A stretch of DNA of 64,000 nucleotides from Pseudomonas paracarnis (lineage in GTDB: Bacteria; Pseudomonadota; Gammaproteobacteria; Pseudomonadales; Pseudomonadaceae): the NCBI RefSeq assembly GCF_904063055.1, contig NZ_CAJFCN010000001.1:496001-560000 (forward strand), written 5' to 3'. Numbering within the stretch: position 1 is the first letter of the stretch; every line of letters starts with the position of its first letter. Shown in pieces: positions 10,714 through 18,433 of this stretch. The notes beneath the pieces are model-generated. The model saw nothing but the letters and a program-made list of their open reading frames with translations. It did no database searches and was not told the origin of the DNA. Both the position numbers and the translations under genes were made by a program.

Positions 10714-10812
10714 TGTAGGCGCGGGCTTGCCCGCGAACAAAGCCCAGGCGCCGCGTTTAATCTGGAGGCCCGCGTTATCGTTGACGATTTTGGCGAGCAA
10801 GCTCGCGCCTAC
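10714..10812. repeat. REPIN-type inverted pair at the aotP 3' end
   Basis: Left arm GTAGGCGCGGGCTTGCCCGCG (10714-10734); right arm GGCGAGCAAGCTCGCGCCTAC ending at 10812. The right arm overlaps the TAG stop of the ABC ATPase gene (10809-10811), so the repeat directly abuts and supplies the end of the coding sequence. Confidence 0.8.
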
Positions 10813-11573
10813 TTCAAATTGCCACTCAGAAACTGCTGCAGGCGTTCGCTTTTCGGATTGCCCAGCACATCCTCCGGCAAGCCCTGCTCCTCCACCAGAC
10901 CCTGGTGCAGGAACAGCACCTGGCTTGAAACCTTGCGCGCAAAGCTCATCTCGTGGGTCACCATGATCATGGTGCGGCCTTCCTCGGCCAGGCCCTGGAT
11001 CACCTTTAACACTTCGCCCACCAACTCCGGGTCCAGCGCCGACGTGGGTTCATCGAACAGCATCACCTCCGGCTCCATGGCCAGGGCGCGGGCGATGGCG
11101 ACACGCTGCTGCTGGCCGCCGGAGAGGAATGCCGGGTATTGATCAGCCACCCGCGCCGGCAGCCCGACTTTGTCCAGGTAGCGGCGGGCACGGTCTTCGG
11201 CGTCCTTCTTGCTGCAACCCAGCACGCGGCGGGGGGCCATGGTGATGTTTTCCAGCACGCTCATGTGGCTCCACAAGTTGAAGTGCTGGAACACCATCGC
11301 CAGCCGTGTGCGCAAGCGTTGCAGCTCGGCGTCGTCAGCCACCCTCATGCCCTGGCGATCGCTGACCATGCGGATCGCTTGGCCGTCCAGGGTCATGGCG
11401 CCATCGTTGGGGGTTTCCAAAAAGTTGATACAGCGCAGGAAGGTACTCTTGCCTGAGCCACTGGCGCCGATCAGGCTGATCACATCACCGGTCTTGGCCT
11501 TGAGCGACACACCTTTGAGCACTTGATTGTCGCCATAGCTTTTGTGCAGGCCTTCAACGGTCAGTTTGTACAT
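10809..11573 (-). CDS. aotP: Basic amino acid ABC transporter ATPase (AotP/HisP type)
   Basis: ATP-binding subunit of a polar/basic amino acid importer, 254 residues from the ATG at 11573 (MYKLTVEGLHKSYG); a longer frame upstream lacks a good start. Walker A is GASGSGKST, the signature is LSGGQQQR, Walker B is VMLFDEPTSALDPE, and the H-loop is VTHEM. It is the last gene of a five-gene reverse operon whose order matches aotJ-Q-M-O-P of P. aeruginosa. The argR regulator that follows in P. aeruginosa is not present here. The stop codon lies in a REP arm. Confidence 0.88.
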   Translation of the reverse strand: MYKLTVEGLHKSYGDNQVLKGVSLKAKTGDVISLIGASGSGKSTFLRCINFLETPNDGAMTLDGQAIRMVSDRQGMRVADDAELQRLRTRLAMVFQHFNLWSHMSVLENITMAPRRVLGCSKKDAEDRARRYLDKVGLPARVADQYPAFLSGGQQQRVAIARALAMEPEVMLFDEPTSALDPELVGEVLKVIQGLAEEGRTMIMVTHEMSFARKVSSQVLFLHQGLVEEQGLPEDVLGNPKSERLQQFLSGNLK

Positions 11574-11586
11574 GGGGCATGCATCC

Positions 11587-12705
11587 TCAAGGCGAAAGTA
11601 GATAACCGCTGCGGTAGGCCTGTGTGCCGGCGACATGGCAGATCACCATGCCGGCCGTGGCCATGCGGCGTAGCGAACGGGCGTAAAGCAGCCCGGCGTG
11701 CTGGCAGTGCACAGGCGTTACGCGGTCTGTAATGGGGTCGATGATGTCGGCGACCCATTGCCCGGCCTCCAGGTATTGGCCTGGCAGGGCGTTGAATACC
11801 AGCAAGCCACCCACCGCCGTGGTCACCGGCTCCACCGCCGCCAACGGCGTAGCCGGGTAGGCCAGGGCAGGCAAGGGGGCTGCATTGTCGCGAATGGCGC
11901 CGAAGTGGATCAAATAATCAATGATGGCCTGGCAGTCCAGCGCGGCGAGGCCGTGGTTGACATCGCCCTGGCCACGCAGCTCGACGGTCACCGACAAGCT
12001 GCCCATGGGGATCGGGTAGCGTTCGCCGAAGCGTTGCTGCAACTGCCACCACACCAGGGTGAAACACTCATCAAAAGACTGCCCGCCGGAATCGGTGGCC
12101 AACAGGTTGGCCTGCGAACCCAGGTAGCGCGCCAACGGCTCTACCTGTGGCCAGGCTTCGGGCGTGGTGTACAGGTGCGTCACGGCTTCGAAGTCGCAAT
12201 GCAGGTCCAGCACCACGTCGGCATCACAGGCCAGGCGTTGCAGCACCAGGCGTTGGGAGTGCAACTGGGTCTGGGCGGTGTGCGCGGCCAGGGCGTGGGA
12301 CAGTGCGCTGCGGATCAATTGGGCATTGCGCTGGGGATCATCGCCCAGCAGGTCTTCGACCTGGTTACCGACGTCTTCGCTGAGATCGACGAACAGGCGA
12401 TTGAAGTTCTGCCCGCTTTCCAGTTCGTAGCGGCCCAAGGGGATATCCATCAATACCTGTTCCAGGCCCACCGGGTTGGCGACGGGCACCAGCACGATTT
12501 CGCTACGCAAGCGCCCGGCCGTTTCAAGTTCTGCCAGGCGCGCCTTCAGATGCCAGGCCACCAGCATGCCCGGCAATTCATCGGCATGCAGGGAGGACTG
12601 GATGTACACCTTGCCTTCGGGCTGCTGCGGGCCGAAGTGAAAACTGTGGATCTGCCGCGCCGTGCCGGGCACCGGCGCGATCAAGTCATGTAGCTGATGG
12701 TGCAT
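11587..12705 (-). CDS. aotO: Succinylglutamate desuccinylase/aspartoacylase-family protein (AotO-like)
   Basis: Zinc carboxypeptidase-fold (AstE/ASPA) protein, 372 residues. Metal-site motifs are visible: HADELPG (His and Glu) near residue 40 and VLDLHCDFE with a third His. The ELRGQGDVNHG segment follows. AotO-type genes sit inside arginine/ornithine transporter operons of Pseudomonas. Their substrate is not firmly known; deacylation of an N-acyl amino acid is plausible (inference). Only 9 bases separate it from the permease gene upstream, and 13 from the ATPase gene downstream. Confidence 0.85.
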   Translation of the reverse strand: MHHQLHDLIAPVPGTARQIHSFHFGPQQPEGKVYIQSSLHADELPGMLVAWHLKARLAELETAGRLRSEIVLVPVANPVGLEQVLMDIPLGRYELESGQNFNRLFVDLSEDVGNQVEDLLGDDPQRNAQLIRSALSHALAAHTAQTQLHSQRLVLQRLACDADVVLDLHCDFEAVTHLYTTPEAWPQVEPLARYLGSQANLLATDSGGQSFDECFTLVWWQLQQRFGERYPIPMGSLSVTVELRGQGDVNHGLAALDCQAIIDYLIHFGAIRDNAAPLPALAYPATPLAAVEPVTTAVGGLLVFNALPGQYLEAGQWVADIIDPITDRVTPVHCQHAGLLYARSLRRMATAGMVICHVAGTQAYRSGYLLSP

Positions 12706-12714
12706 GCAAACTCC

Positions 12715-13425
12715 TTAGTGGCTCGGCCCGAGAAAGGCCAGCCAACGGCGTTCCGCCAGGCGAAACAGGCCGACCAGGGCAAAGGTCACCGTCAGATAGA
12801 TCAGTGCGGCAATGCCAAATGACTGGAAGGTCATGAAGGTGGCGGAGTTGGCATCCCGGGCCACTTTGAGGATATCCGGGATCGTCGCGGTAAAGGCCAC
12901 GGTGGTCGAGTGCAGCATCAGGATCACCTCGTTGCTGTAGTAGGGCAACGAGCGTCGCAACGCAGAAGGCATGATCACGTAGGCGTACAGCTTCCAGCCG
13001 CTTAGGCCATAAGCCTTGGCCGCCTCGACTTCGCCGTGGGCCATGCTGCGGATCGCCCCGGCGAAAATCTCGGTGGTGTAGGCGCAGGTGTTGAGGGCGA
13101 AGGCGAGGAGGGTGCAGTTCATCGCATCGCGAAAGAACGCATCCAGCACCGGTTGTGCTCGTACGGCGGCAAGGCTGTAGATGCCGGTGTAGCAGATCAG
13201 CAGTTGGATATAGAGCGGCGTGCCACGAAACAGGTAGGTGTAGAACTGCACGGGCCAACGCACCAGGCGCTTGCGCGAAACGCGGGCGATGGACAGCGGG
13301 ATCGACACCAGAAAGCCGATGACCAGTGAGGCGCTGAGCAGCCACAAGGTCATGGCCAGACCGGTGATGTGCTGGCCGTCGCTATAAAGAAAGGGGCGCC
13401 AGTATTCCTGCAATAGCTCGATCAT
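12715..13425 (-). CDS. aotM: Basic amino acid ABC transporter permease (AotM/HisM type)
   Basis: Inner-membrane permease, 236 residues, with about five hydrophobic segments and the coupling EAA-type loop (HGEVEAAKAYGLSGWKLYAYVIMPSALRRSLP). It pairs with the second permease just upstream, overlapping it by 4 bases (13422-13425). Substrate is probably arginine/ornithine/lysine or histidine by operon homology; the exact one cannot be told. Confidence 0.88.
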   Translation of the reverse strand: MIELLQEYWRPFLYSDGQHITGLAMTLWLLSASLVIGFLVSIPLSIARVSRKRLVRWPVQFYTYLFRGTPLYIQLLICYTGIYSLAAVRAQPVLDAFFRDAMNCTLLAFALNTCAYTTEIFAGAIRSMAHGEVEAAKAYGLSGWKLYAYVIMPSALRRSLPYYSNEVILMLHSTTVAFTATIPDILKVARDANSATFMTFQSFGIAALIYLTVTFALVGLFRLAERRWLAFLGPSH

Positions 13426-14150
13426 CGCACGGCCTCCCGGGCGCCTGCGGAGTAGCGACGTTCAAGTCGGCGCAAGACAAAGTTGGACGCGCTGGTGATC
13501 AACAGGTAGATCAGCGCCGCCAGCACCAGGAAATAAAACAATTGATAGGTGCTCTTGCCAGCGTCCTGGGCGGCTTTTACCAAGTCTGCCAGGCCGATGA
13601 TCGACACCAGTGCGGTGGCCTTGAGCATCACCATCCAGTTATTGCCGATGCCCGGCAGCGCAAAGCGCATCATCTGCGGGAAGGTCACATAGCGAAACCG
13701 CTGCCCGCGCTTGAGCCCGTAAGCGGTGGCGGCTTCGAGTTGGCCACGGGGCACGGCGAGGATCGCACCGCGAAAGGTTTCGGTGAAATACGCACCGTAG
13801 ATAAAGCCCAGGGTGATCACCCCGGCGCTGAACGGGTCGATCTCGATGTATTCCCATTCCATAAAGTCGGTAAAGCCACTGAGCCAGGTTTGCAGGCTGT
13901 AGAAAATCAACAGCATCAGCACCAGGTCCGGTACCCCGCGAATCAGGGTGGTGTAGAGCTGGGCGGGGATACGCACAATGGCCAGGCTGGACAATTTGGC
14001 GCTGGCGCCGAGCAGGCCCAGCACTACGCTGACGGCCAGGGACAGCACCGACAACTTGATGGTCATCCAGGTGCCTTGCAGCAACAGCGGGCCGAAACCC
14101 TTCAGGCTGAATGCGCTCAGCCCGAGGGTTTGCAACAGATCTTCGAACAT
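13422..14150 (-). CDS. aotQ: Basic amino acid ABC transporter permease (AotQ/HisQ type)
   Basis: Second inner-membrane permease of the transporter, 242 residues. The N terminus is MFEDLLQTLGLSAFSLKGFGPLLLQGT, a HisQ-type start. Conserved loop residues GQLEAATAYGLKRGQRFRY precede FPQMMRFALPG. A hairpin with a T run separates it from the binding-protein gene upstream, so it may be expressed below the level of that gene. Confidence 0.88.
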   Translation of the reverse strand: MFEDLLQTLGLSAFSLKGFGPLLLQGTWMTIKLSVLSLAVSVVLGLLGASAKLSSLAIVRIPAQLYTTLIRGVPDLVLMLLIFYSLQTWLSGFTDFMEWEYIEIDPFSAGVITLGFIYGAYFTETFRGAILAVPRGQLEAATAYGLKRGQRFRYVTFPQMMRFALPGIGNNWMVMLKATALVSIIGLADLVKAAQDAGKSTYQLFYFLVLAALIYLLITSASNFVLRRLERRYSAGAREAVR

Positions 14151-14170
14151 AAATCAGGACCTATGGCGAT

Positions 14171-14203
14171 AAAAAAGCGCCCCACCCGAAGCAGGGCGCC
14201 CCA
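14171..14203 (-). terminator. Hairpin plus T run between the binding-protein and permease genes
   Basis: Read on the reverse strand, GCGCCC pairs with GGGCGC around a loop containing TGCTTCGGGT, followed by TTTTTTAT. It lies in the 57-base gap between the binding-protein gene and the first permease gene. Probably a partial terminator that lowers permease expression. Confidence 0.7.
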
Positions 14204-14207
14204 GGCA

Positions 14208-14987
14208 TTATTTGCCGCTGTACAGGTTCAGATCGCCAAAGTGTTTCTTCTGGATAGTGGCGTAGGTGCCATCATCGTGTAACGCTTTGATACCTTTATC
14301 CAAAAGCGCCTTGAGTTCAGTGTTACCTTTTTTGATACCGATGGCGGTTTTCGACGGCAGCAGCGGGTCGTCGATAGCGGCGCTCACTTCATAGCCAGCA
14401 CCGGCGGGCGACTTGAGAAAGCCCAGTTCGGCTTGCAGCATGTCCTGCACGGAAGCGTCGAGGCGCCCGGAGGTCAGGTCGGCGTACACCTGGTCCTGGT
14501 TGGCGTAAGCCTTGGTGGTCACCCCGGCTTTATCCAGTACGGCCTTGGCGTAGGCTTCCTGGATGGTGCCTTGCTCATAACCCACGGATTTGCCCTTGAG
14601 AGATTCTGGCGTCGAATAGCCAGCGCCTTTCTTGAACACCAGCGAAGTCGGGCCGGAGAACAGCTCGGAGGAGAAGTCGATGGCCTTCTCGCGCACTGGA
14701 GTCACGGTCATCGACGAAATCACGCCATCGAATTTATTGGCTTTCAGGCCCGGGATCATGCCGTCGAAGTCACTTTCGACCCACTTGCACTTGACCTTCA
14801 GCTCTGCGCAGATCGCATTGCCCAGGTCGATATCGAAGCCCACCAGGCTGCCGTCGGCGGCCTTGGATTCGAACGGTGCGTAGGAAGGGTCGACACCAAA
14901 ACGCAATTCCTTGTATTCCTTGGCTGTAGCAACACCAGCAGCCATGCACAGAGCCAGTGCAGAAAGGGTCAGCAATGCTTTTTTCAT
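14208..14987 (-). CDS. aotJ: Basic amino acid ABC transporter periplasmic binding protein (AotJ/HisJ type)
   Basis: Periplasmic solute-binding protein of 259 residues. I chose the ATG at 14987 because it opens a clean signal peptide (MKKALLTLSALALCMAAGVATA); an in-frame ATG 21 bases upstream adds only polar residues. The mature part begins KEYKELRFGVDPSYAPFESK, typical of the lysine/arginine/ornithine/histidine binding family, and contains GFDIDLGNAI. First gene of the operon, preceded by a sigma-54-type promoter and followed by a hairpin. Confidence 0.92.
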   Translation of the reverse strand: MKKALLTLSALALCMAAGVATAKEYKELRFGVDPSYAPFESKAADGSLVGFDIDLGNAICAELKVKCKWVESDFDGMIPGLKANKFDGVISSMTVTPVREKAIDFSSELFSGPTSLVFKKGAGYSTPESLKGKSVGYEQGTIQEAYAKAVLDKAGVTTKAYANQDQVYADLTSGRLDASVQDMLQAELGFLKSPAGAGYEVSAAIDDPLLPSKTAIGIKKGNTELKALLDKGIKALHDDGTYATIQKKHFGDLNLYSGK

Positions 14988-15067
14988 TAGGTAATCCCTG
15001 GAAACCAAGATAAGCGCTTGTGGCGCGATTAGGACTGTTACTGAACGGTGTCAGACCCACCACAAGT

Positions 15068-15083
15068 AGCAATTTCTGCACCA
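15068..15083 (-). promoter_or_regulatory. Candidate sigma-54 promoter of the aot operon
   Basis: On the reverse strand the sequence is TGGTGCAGAAATTGCT. The GG and GC doublets are exactly 10 bases apart, fitting TGGCACG-N4-TTGC(A/T). It is placed to start transcription about 70 bases before the aotJ ATG. A perfect palindrome TGCCCAAAAATGGGCA lies about 60-80 bases upstream and could bind an activator such as NtrC or another sigma-54 enhancer-binding protein (inference). Confidence 0.55.
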
Positions 15084-15137
15084 TAGTTCCGGATGGGCTT
15101 TTTAAACGGTGGGGTAAGGCAGTTCCAAGTGTAGGCG

Positions 15138-15153
15138 GTGCCCAAAAATGGGC
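15138..15153. promoter_or_regulatory. Palindrome upstream of the aot promoter, possible activator site
   Basis: The palindrome TGCCCAAAAATGGGCA has perfect 6-base arms around four A. It lies upstream of the candidate sigma-54 promoter, where enhancer-binding proteins bind. A second element, GTGCACCATTCTGG, follows at about 15167. It also lies 59-74 bases from the ligase gene's stop codon, so a role in ligase termination cannot be excluded, though no T run is present. Confidence 0.35.
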
Positions 15154-15211
15154 ATGGAATTTCCAGTGCACCATTCTGGATCTTTCATTTATCAAGAAGG
15201 TGGGAGGTGGA

Positions 15212-16846
15212 TCAGGCCAACAGGTCTTGTAGCGTGGCCAGGTTGTCCGCTTCCTCCACCGCCTTGTCCTGGCGCCAGCGCAGCATCCGCGGAAACCGCA
15301 CCGCAATTCCGCTCTTGTGCCGCTTGGACAGAGCAATCCCTTCAAAACCCAGCTCAAACACCATGCTCGGCGTCACGCTGCTGACCGGGCCGAACTTCTC
15401 CACTGTGGTTTTGCGCACAATGGCGTCGACCTTGCGCATTTCCTCGTCGGTCAGCCCGGAATACGCCTTGGCGAACGGCACCAGAGTGCGCTCGCTGCCT
15501 GGCGGGCCGTCCCATACCGCAAAGGTGTAGTCGCTGTAGAGGCTGGCGCGCCGGCCATGGCCGCGCTGGGCGTAGATCAACACGGCGTCGACGCTGAAGG
15601 GGTCGACCTTCCACTTCCACCACAGGCCCATGTCCTTGGTGCGGCCCACGCCGTAGAGGCCGTTGCGATCCTTGAGCATCATGCCTTCCACGCCCAGGCT
15701 GCGAGAGGCTTCGCGCTGTTCGGCCAAGGCTGCCCAGGTCTTGCCTTCCAGCAAGGGCGAGGGCAATAACACCGGTTGGTTGCACGCAGCGATGACCTGT
15801 TCCAATTGGGTACGGCGTTCGGCTTGGGTGTGGTTGCGCCAGTCGTCGCCCTGATACTCCAGCAGGTCGTACGCGAGCACCGCCACTGGCGCATCCTCAA
15901 GGACTTTTTTACTCAAGGTTTTACGGCCAATGCGCTGTTGCAGCAGCGCGAAGGGTTGCACCGAGTCTTTCCACACCACGATTTCGCCATCAATCACCGT
16001 ACCATCGGGCAGGCCACTGACCAGGCTGTGGAGTTCAGGGAAACGTTCAGTCAGCAACTCTTCCCCGCGAGACCAGACCCACAGGCGGCCCTCGCGCTTG
16101 ACCAGTTGTGCGCGAATGCCATCAAACTTCCATTCCACCTGCCAATCGGCGGGTGAACCGAGCAGGGTGTCGAATTGCTCCACCGGTTGCGCCAGCCCGT
16201 GAGCCAGAAAAAACGGATAGGGTTGCCCGCCACGTTGCGCGTGCTCGTCGGATGATTCGGCGGCAATCAGCTTGAGGTAGCCTTCGGCTGTGGGACGGTT
16301 CGACAAATCGGTGTAGCCCACCAACCGCTGCGCCACGCGCTTGCTGTCGAGGTCGGCCATGGCAGCGAGGGCGCGGGTCACCAGCAGTTTGGATACGCCC
16401 ACCCGAAAGCTGCCGGTGATCAACTTGATGCACACCATCAGGCTCGGTTGGTCCAGTTGCGCCCACAGCGCCGGCAGCCGGTCTGCAAGGTCCAAGGGTG
16501 GCAGACCGCGCAGGGGCAGCAGTTTTTCTTCCAGCCACACGGCCAGGCCGTCTTCGGATGTGTAGGTGGATTCTGGCAGGAGCAGTGAGATCGTCTCGGC
16601 CAGGTCACCTACGGACTGGTAGCTCTCTTCGAACAGCCAGGGTTCGATGCCGGCCGCTTCGGTGGCCATGTCCCGTAGCAGGCGCGTCGGCACCAGTTGC
16701 CGCGGCCTCCCGCCGCTGAGAAAGTACACCGCCCAGGCCGCATCGGCTGGCGGCGCCTGCAGGAAGTAGGCTTGCAGAGCCGCAAGCTTGGCATTGCTGG
16801 AAGTGGTGGCGTCGAGGTTGGCGTACAGCTCGGCGAAGGCTTTCAT
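15212..16846 (-). CDS. ATP-dependent DNA ligase of the Lhr-Core/Exo/MPE repair module
   Basis: Nick-sealing ligase of 544 residues with an N-terminal DNA-binding domain, adenylation domain and OB fold. The adenylated Lys is Lys240 in EWKFDGIR (motif I). DGEIVVW (motif III), GVEGMMLKD (motif IV) and WWKWKVD (motif V) follow in order. The start overlaps the exonuclease stop by 4 bases (16843-16846), a coupled pair. In the usual arrangement the helicase and phosphoesterase follow directly. Here a five-gene amino acid transporter operon intervenes. Confidence 0.92.
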   Translation of the reverse strand: MKAFAELYANLDATTSSNAKLAALQAYFLQAPPADAAWAVYFLSGGRPRQLVPTRLLRDMATEAAGIEPWLFEESYQSVGDLAETISLLLPESTYTSEDGLAVWLEEKLLPLRGLPPLDLADRLPALWAQLDQPSLMVCIKLITGSFRVGVSKLLVTRALAAMADLDSKRVAQRLVGYTDLSNRPTAEGYLKLIAAESSDEHAQRGGQPYPFFLAHGLAQPVEQFDTLLGSPADWQVEWKFDGIRAQLVKREGRLWVWSRGEELLTERFPELHSLVSGLPDGTVIDGEIVVWKDSVQPFALLQQRIGRKTLSKKVLEDAPVAVLAYDLLEYQGDDWRNHTQAERRTQLEQVIAACNQPVLLPSPLLEGKTWAALAEQREASRSLGVEGMMLKDRNGLYGVGRTKDMGLWWKWKVDPFSVDAVLIYAQRGHGRRASLYSDYTFAVWDGPPGSERTLVPFAKAYSGLTDEEMRKVDAIVRKTTVEKFGPVSSVTPSMVFELGFEGIALSKRHKSGIAVRFPRMLRWRQDKAVEEADNLATLQDLLA

Positions 16847-17847
16847 GCAGTAGCCTCTTCTTCGTCATCGCCGTATTCGGTGCTGAAGCCTTGGGCATCC
16901 AAGCCCTTTTCCCGCAGGTGACGCACCAACACACCGACCGAACCATGGGTGACCATTACCCGTTGTGCGCCGGTTTGTTCGATGGCCCACAACAAGCCGG
17001 GCCAATCGGCGTGGTCCGAGAGCACGAAGCCACGGTCCACACCGCGTCGCCGTCTGGTACCACGCAAGCGCATCCAGCCGCTGGCGAAGGCGTCGCTGTA
17101 GTCGCCAAAGCGGCGCATCCAGGTACTGCCTCCGGCGGAGGGCGGGGCGATGATCAGGGCTTGGCGCAGCAGTGGGTCGGTCTTTTTGAAGTCGCCGGCA
17201 TACAGGGTCTCGGGGATGTAGATGCCCGCTTCGCGGTACACCCGGTTCAACGGCTCGACCGCGCCGTGGCTGAGGATCGGGCCGATGCTGGCGTCCAGCC
17301 CATGGAGAATGCGTTGGGCCTTGCCGAAGGAATAACAGAACAACACGCTGGCTTTGCCGCTGGCGATATTGGCCTTCCACCAGTCATTGATCCCGGCAAA
17401 AATCTGCGCCTGAGGCTGCCAGCGGTAAATCGGCAGCCCGAATGTGGATTCGGTGATAAAGGTGTGGCAACGCACCGGTTCGAAGGGTGCGCAGGTGCCA
17501 TCGGGCTCGACCTTATAGTCGCCGGACGCCACCCAGACCTCGCCCTGGTATTCCAGGCGCACCTGGGCCGAGCCCAGAACATGCCCGGCTGGATGAAAAC
17601 TCAAGGTCACGCCGTGATGCACCAACCGTTCGCCGTAGGCCAGGGTTTGCAGGTTGATGTCCTGGCCCAGGCGCCAGCGCAGGATACCTTCGCCGGGGGC
17701 GGCGGCCAGGTAGTGTTGATTGCCGGTGCGGGCGTGGTCGCCGTGGGCGTGGGTGATGACTGCACGTTCTACTGGGCGCCAGGGGTCGATGTAAAAATCA
17801 CCGGCAGGGCAGTAGAGGCCTTCGGGGCGGGCGATGACAAGGTCCAT
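16843..17847 (-). CDS. Ligase-associated DNA exonuclease (SNM1-like metallo-beta-lactamase fold)
   Basis: Metal-dependent DNA 5' exonuclease/endonuclease of the MBL/beta-CASP type, 334 residues. The metal motif HAHGDHA (His33, His35, Asp37, His38) is seen early; AGHVLGSAQ and ASGDYK follow; the C-terminal LSDHADW completes the site. First gene of a two-gene unit with the ligase. The N-terminal MDLVIARPEGLYCPAGDFYIDP is typical for the ligase-associated family. Confidence 0.92.
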   Translation of the reverse strand: MDLVIARPEGLYCPAGDFYIDPWRPVERAVITHAHGDHARTGNQHYLAAAPGEGILRWRLGQDINLQTLAYGERLVHHGVTLSFHPAGHVLGSAQVRLEYQGEVWVASGDYKVEPDGTCAPFEPVRCHTFITESTFGLPIYRWQPQAQIFAGINDWWKANIASGKASVLFCYSFGKAQRILHGLDASIGPILSHGAVEPLNRVYREAGIYIPETLYAGDFKKTDPLLRQALIIAPPSAGGSTWMRRFGDYSDAFASGWMRLRGTRRRRGVDRGFVLSDHADWPGLLWAIEQTGAQRVMVTHGSVGVLVRHLREKGLDAQGFSTEYGDDEEEATA

Positions 17848-17928
17848 GGGGGTGCCGGGGCGGTGGGCTTGTTAGTTATGAGGCGGGGCTGGGTGCAGAA
17901 GTTCTATCTGAATGCAGGTAGTGCAAAG

Positions 17929-18039
17929 GTGGGAGTTGGCTTGCCTGCGATGACGGTCTGAAAGCCGACACCTATCTACCTGACACCCCGGCGATCCTAC
18001 TGTGGGAGCTGGCTTGCCTGCGATGGCGGCCTGACAGCC
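17929..18039. repeat. Two REP elements in direct orientation
   Basis: GTGGGAGTTGGCTTGCCTGC (from 17929) and GTGGGAGCTGGCTTGCCTGC (from 18002) recur in the same orientation 73 bases apart, each followed by a GA(T)GGCGG/CTGA-CAGCC tail. Elsewhere in the window these elements are inverted pairs. Confidence 0.75.
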
Positions 18040-18433
18040 GAAGCTGTTATCCGTGTACTTATCCATTTCTGCGGTAACGGCCACTTAGGGTTCCGCTTTT
18101 ACAGCGGGTCACTTTTGGAAAAGAGCCCCAAAAGTAACCAAAAGGGCTCTTGCCCCACCACTCGGCACCTCGCTTGGGCTCGGTGTGCCCGTAATCCGCC
18201 AGTGATTTGGGGGGCCGCCGCCACGCGCCATCCATGGCGCGGGGCGGCTAAACCGGCATCCCTGCCGGTTTACCCCCAAAATCCCTGTCGAATTCCGGCC
18301 AGCGTGGTTTGACGGGGCGCTTAAGATCAAAATCAAAAGCAGATCAAGAGCGACTCGCTTCGCATCGTGGTTACCGTCGGCTGCTATCGCAGCAAGCCAC
18401 ACAGCGTTATCCGGTTTCGTCAAGGAAGCCCGG
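18040..18433. repeat. Gene-free stretch resembling a dispersed Pseudomonas intergenic repeat
   Basis: No credible gene. The stretch contains ACTTTTGG...CCAAAAGT-type inversions (18106-18142) and a GGCATCCCTGCC hairpin (18256-18270). Short open frames read GRNSTGILGVNR and ARALLVTFGALFQK. From memory of Pseudomonas genomes this block recurs many times and is often mis-annotated as small hypothetical genes. A genome-wide search would confirm it. Confidence 0.5.

Noticed and set aside
18109-18423. 104-codon reverse open frame often annotated as hypothetical
   Set aside because: It is part of the repeat-like block at 18040-18433. The product has no coherent domain, and the block is known to me as a recurrent intergenic repeat.
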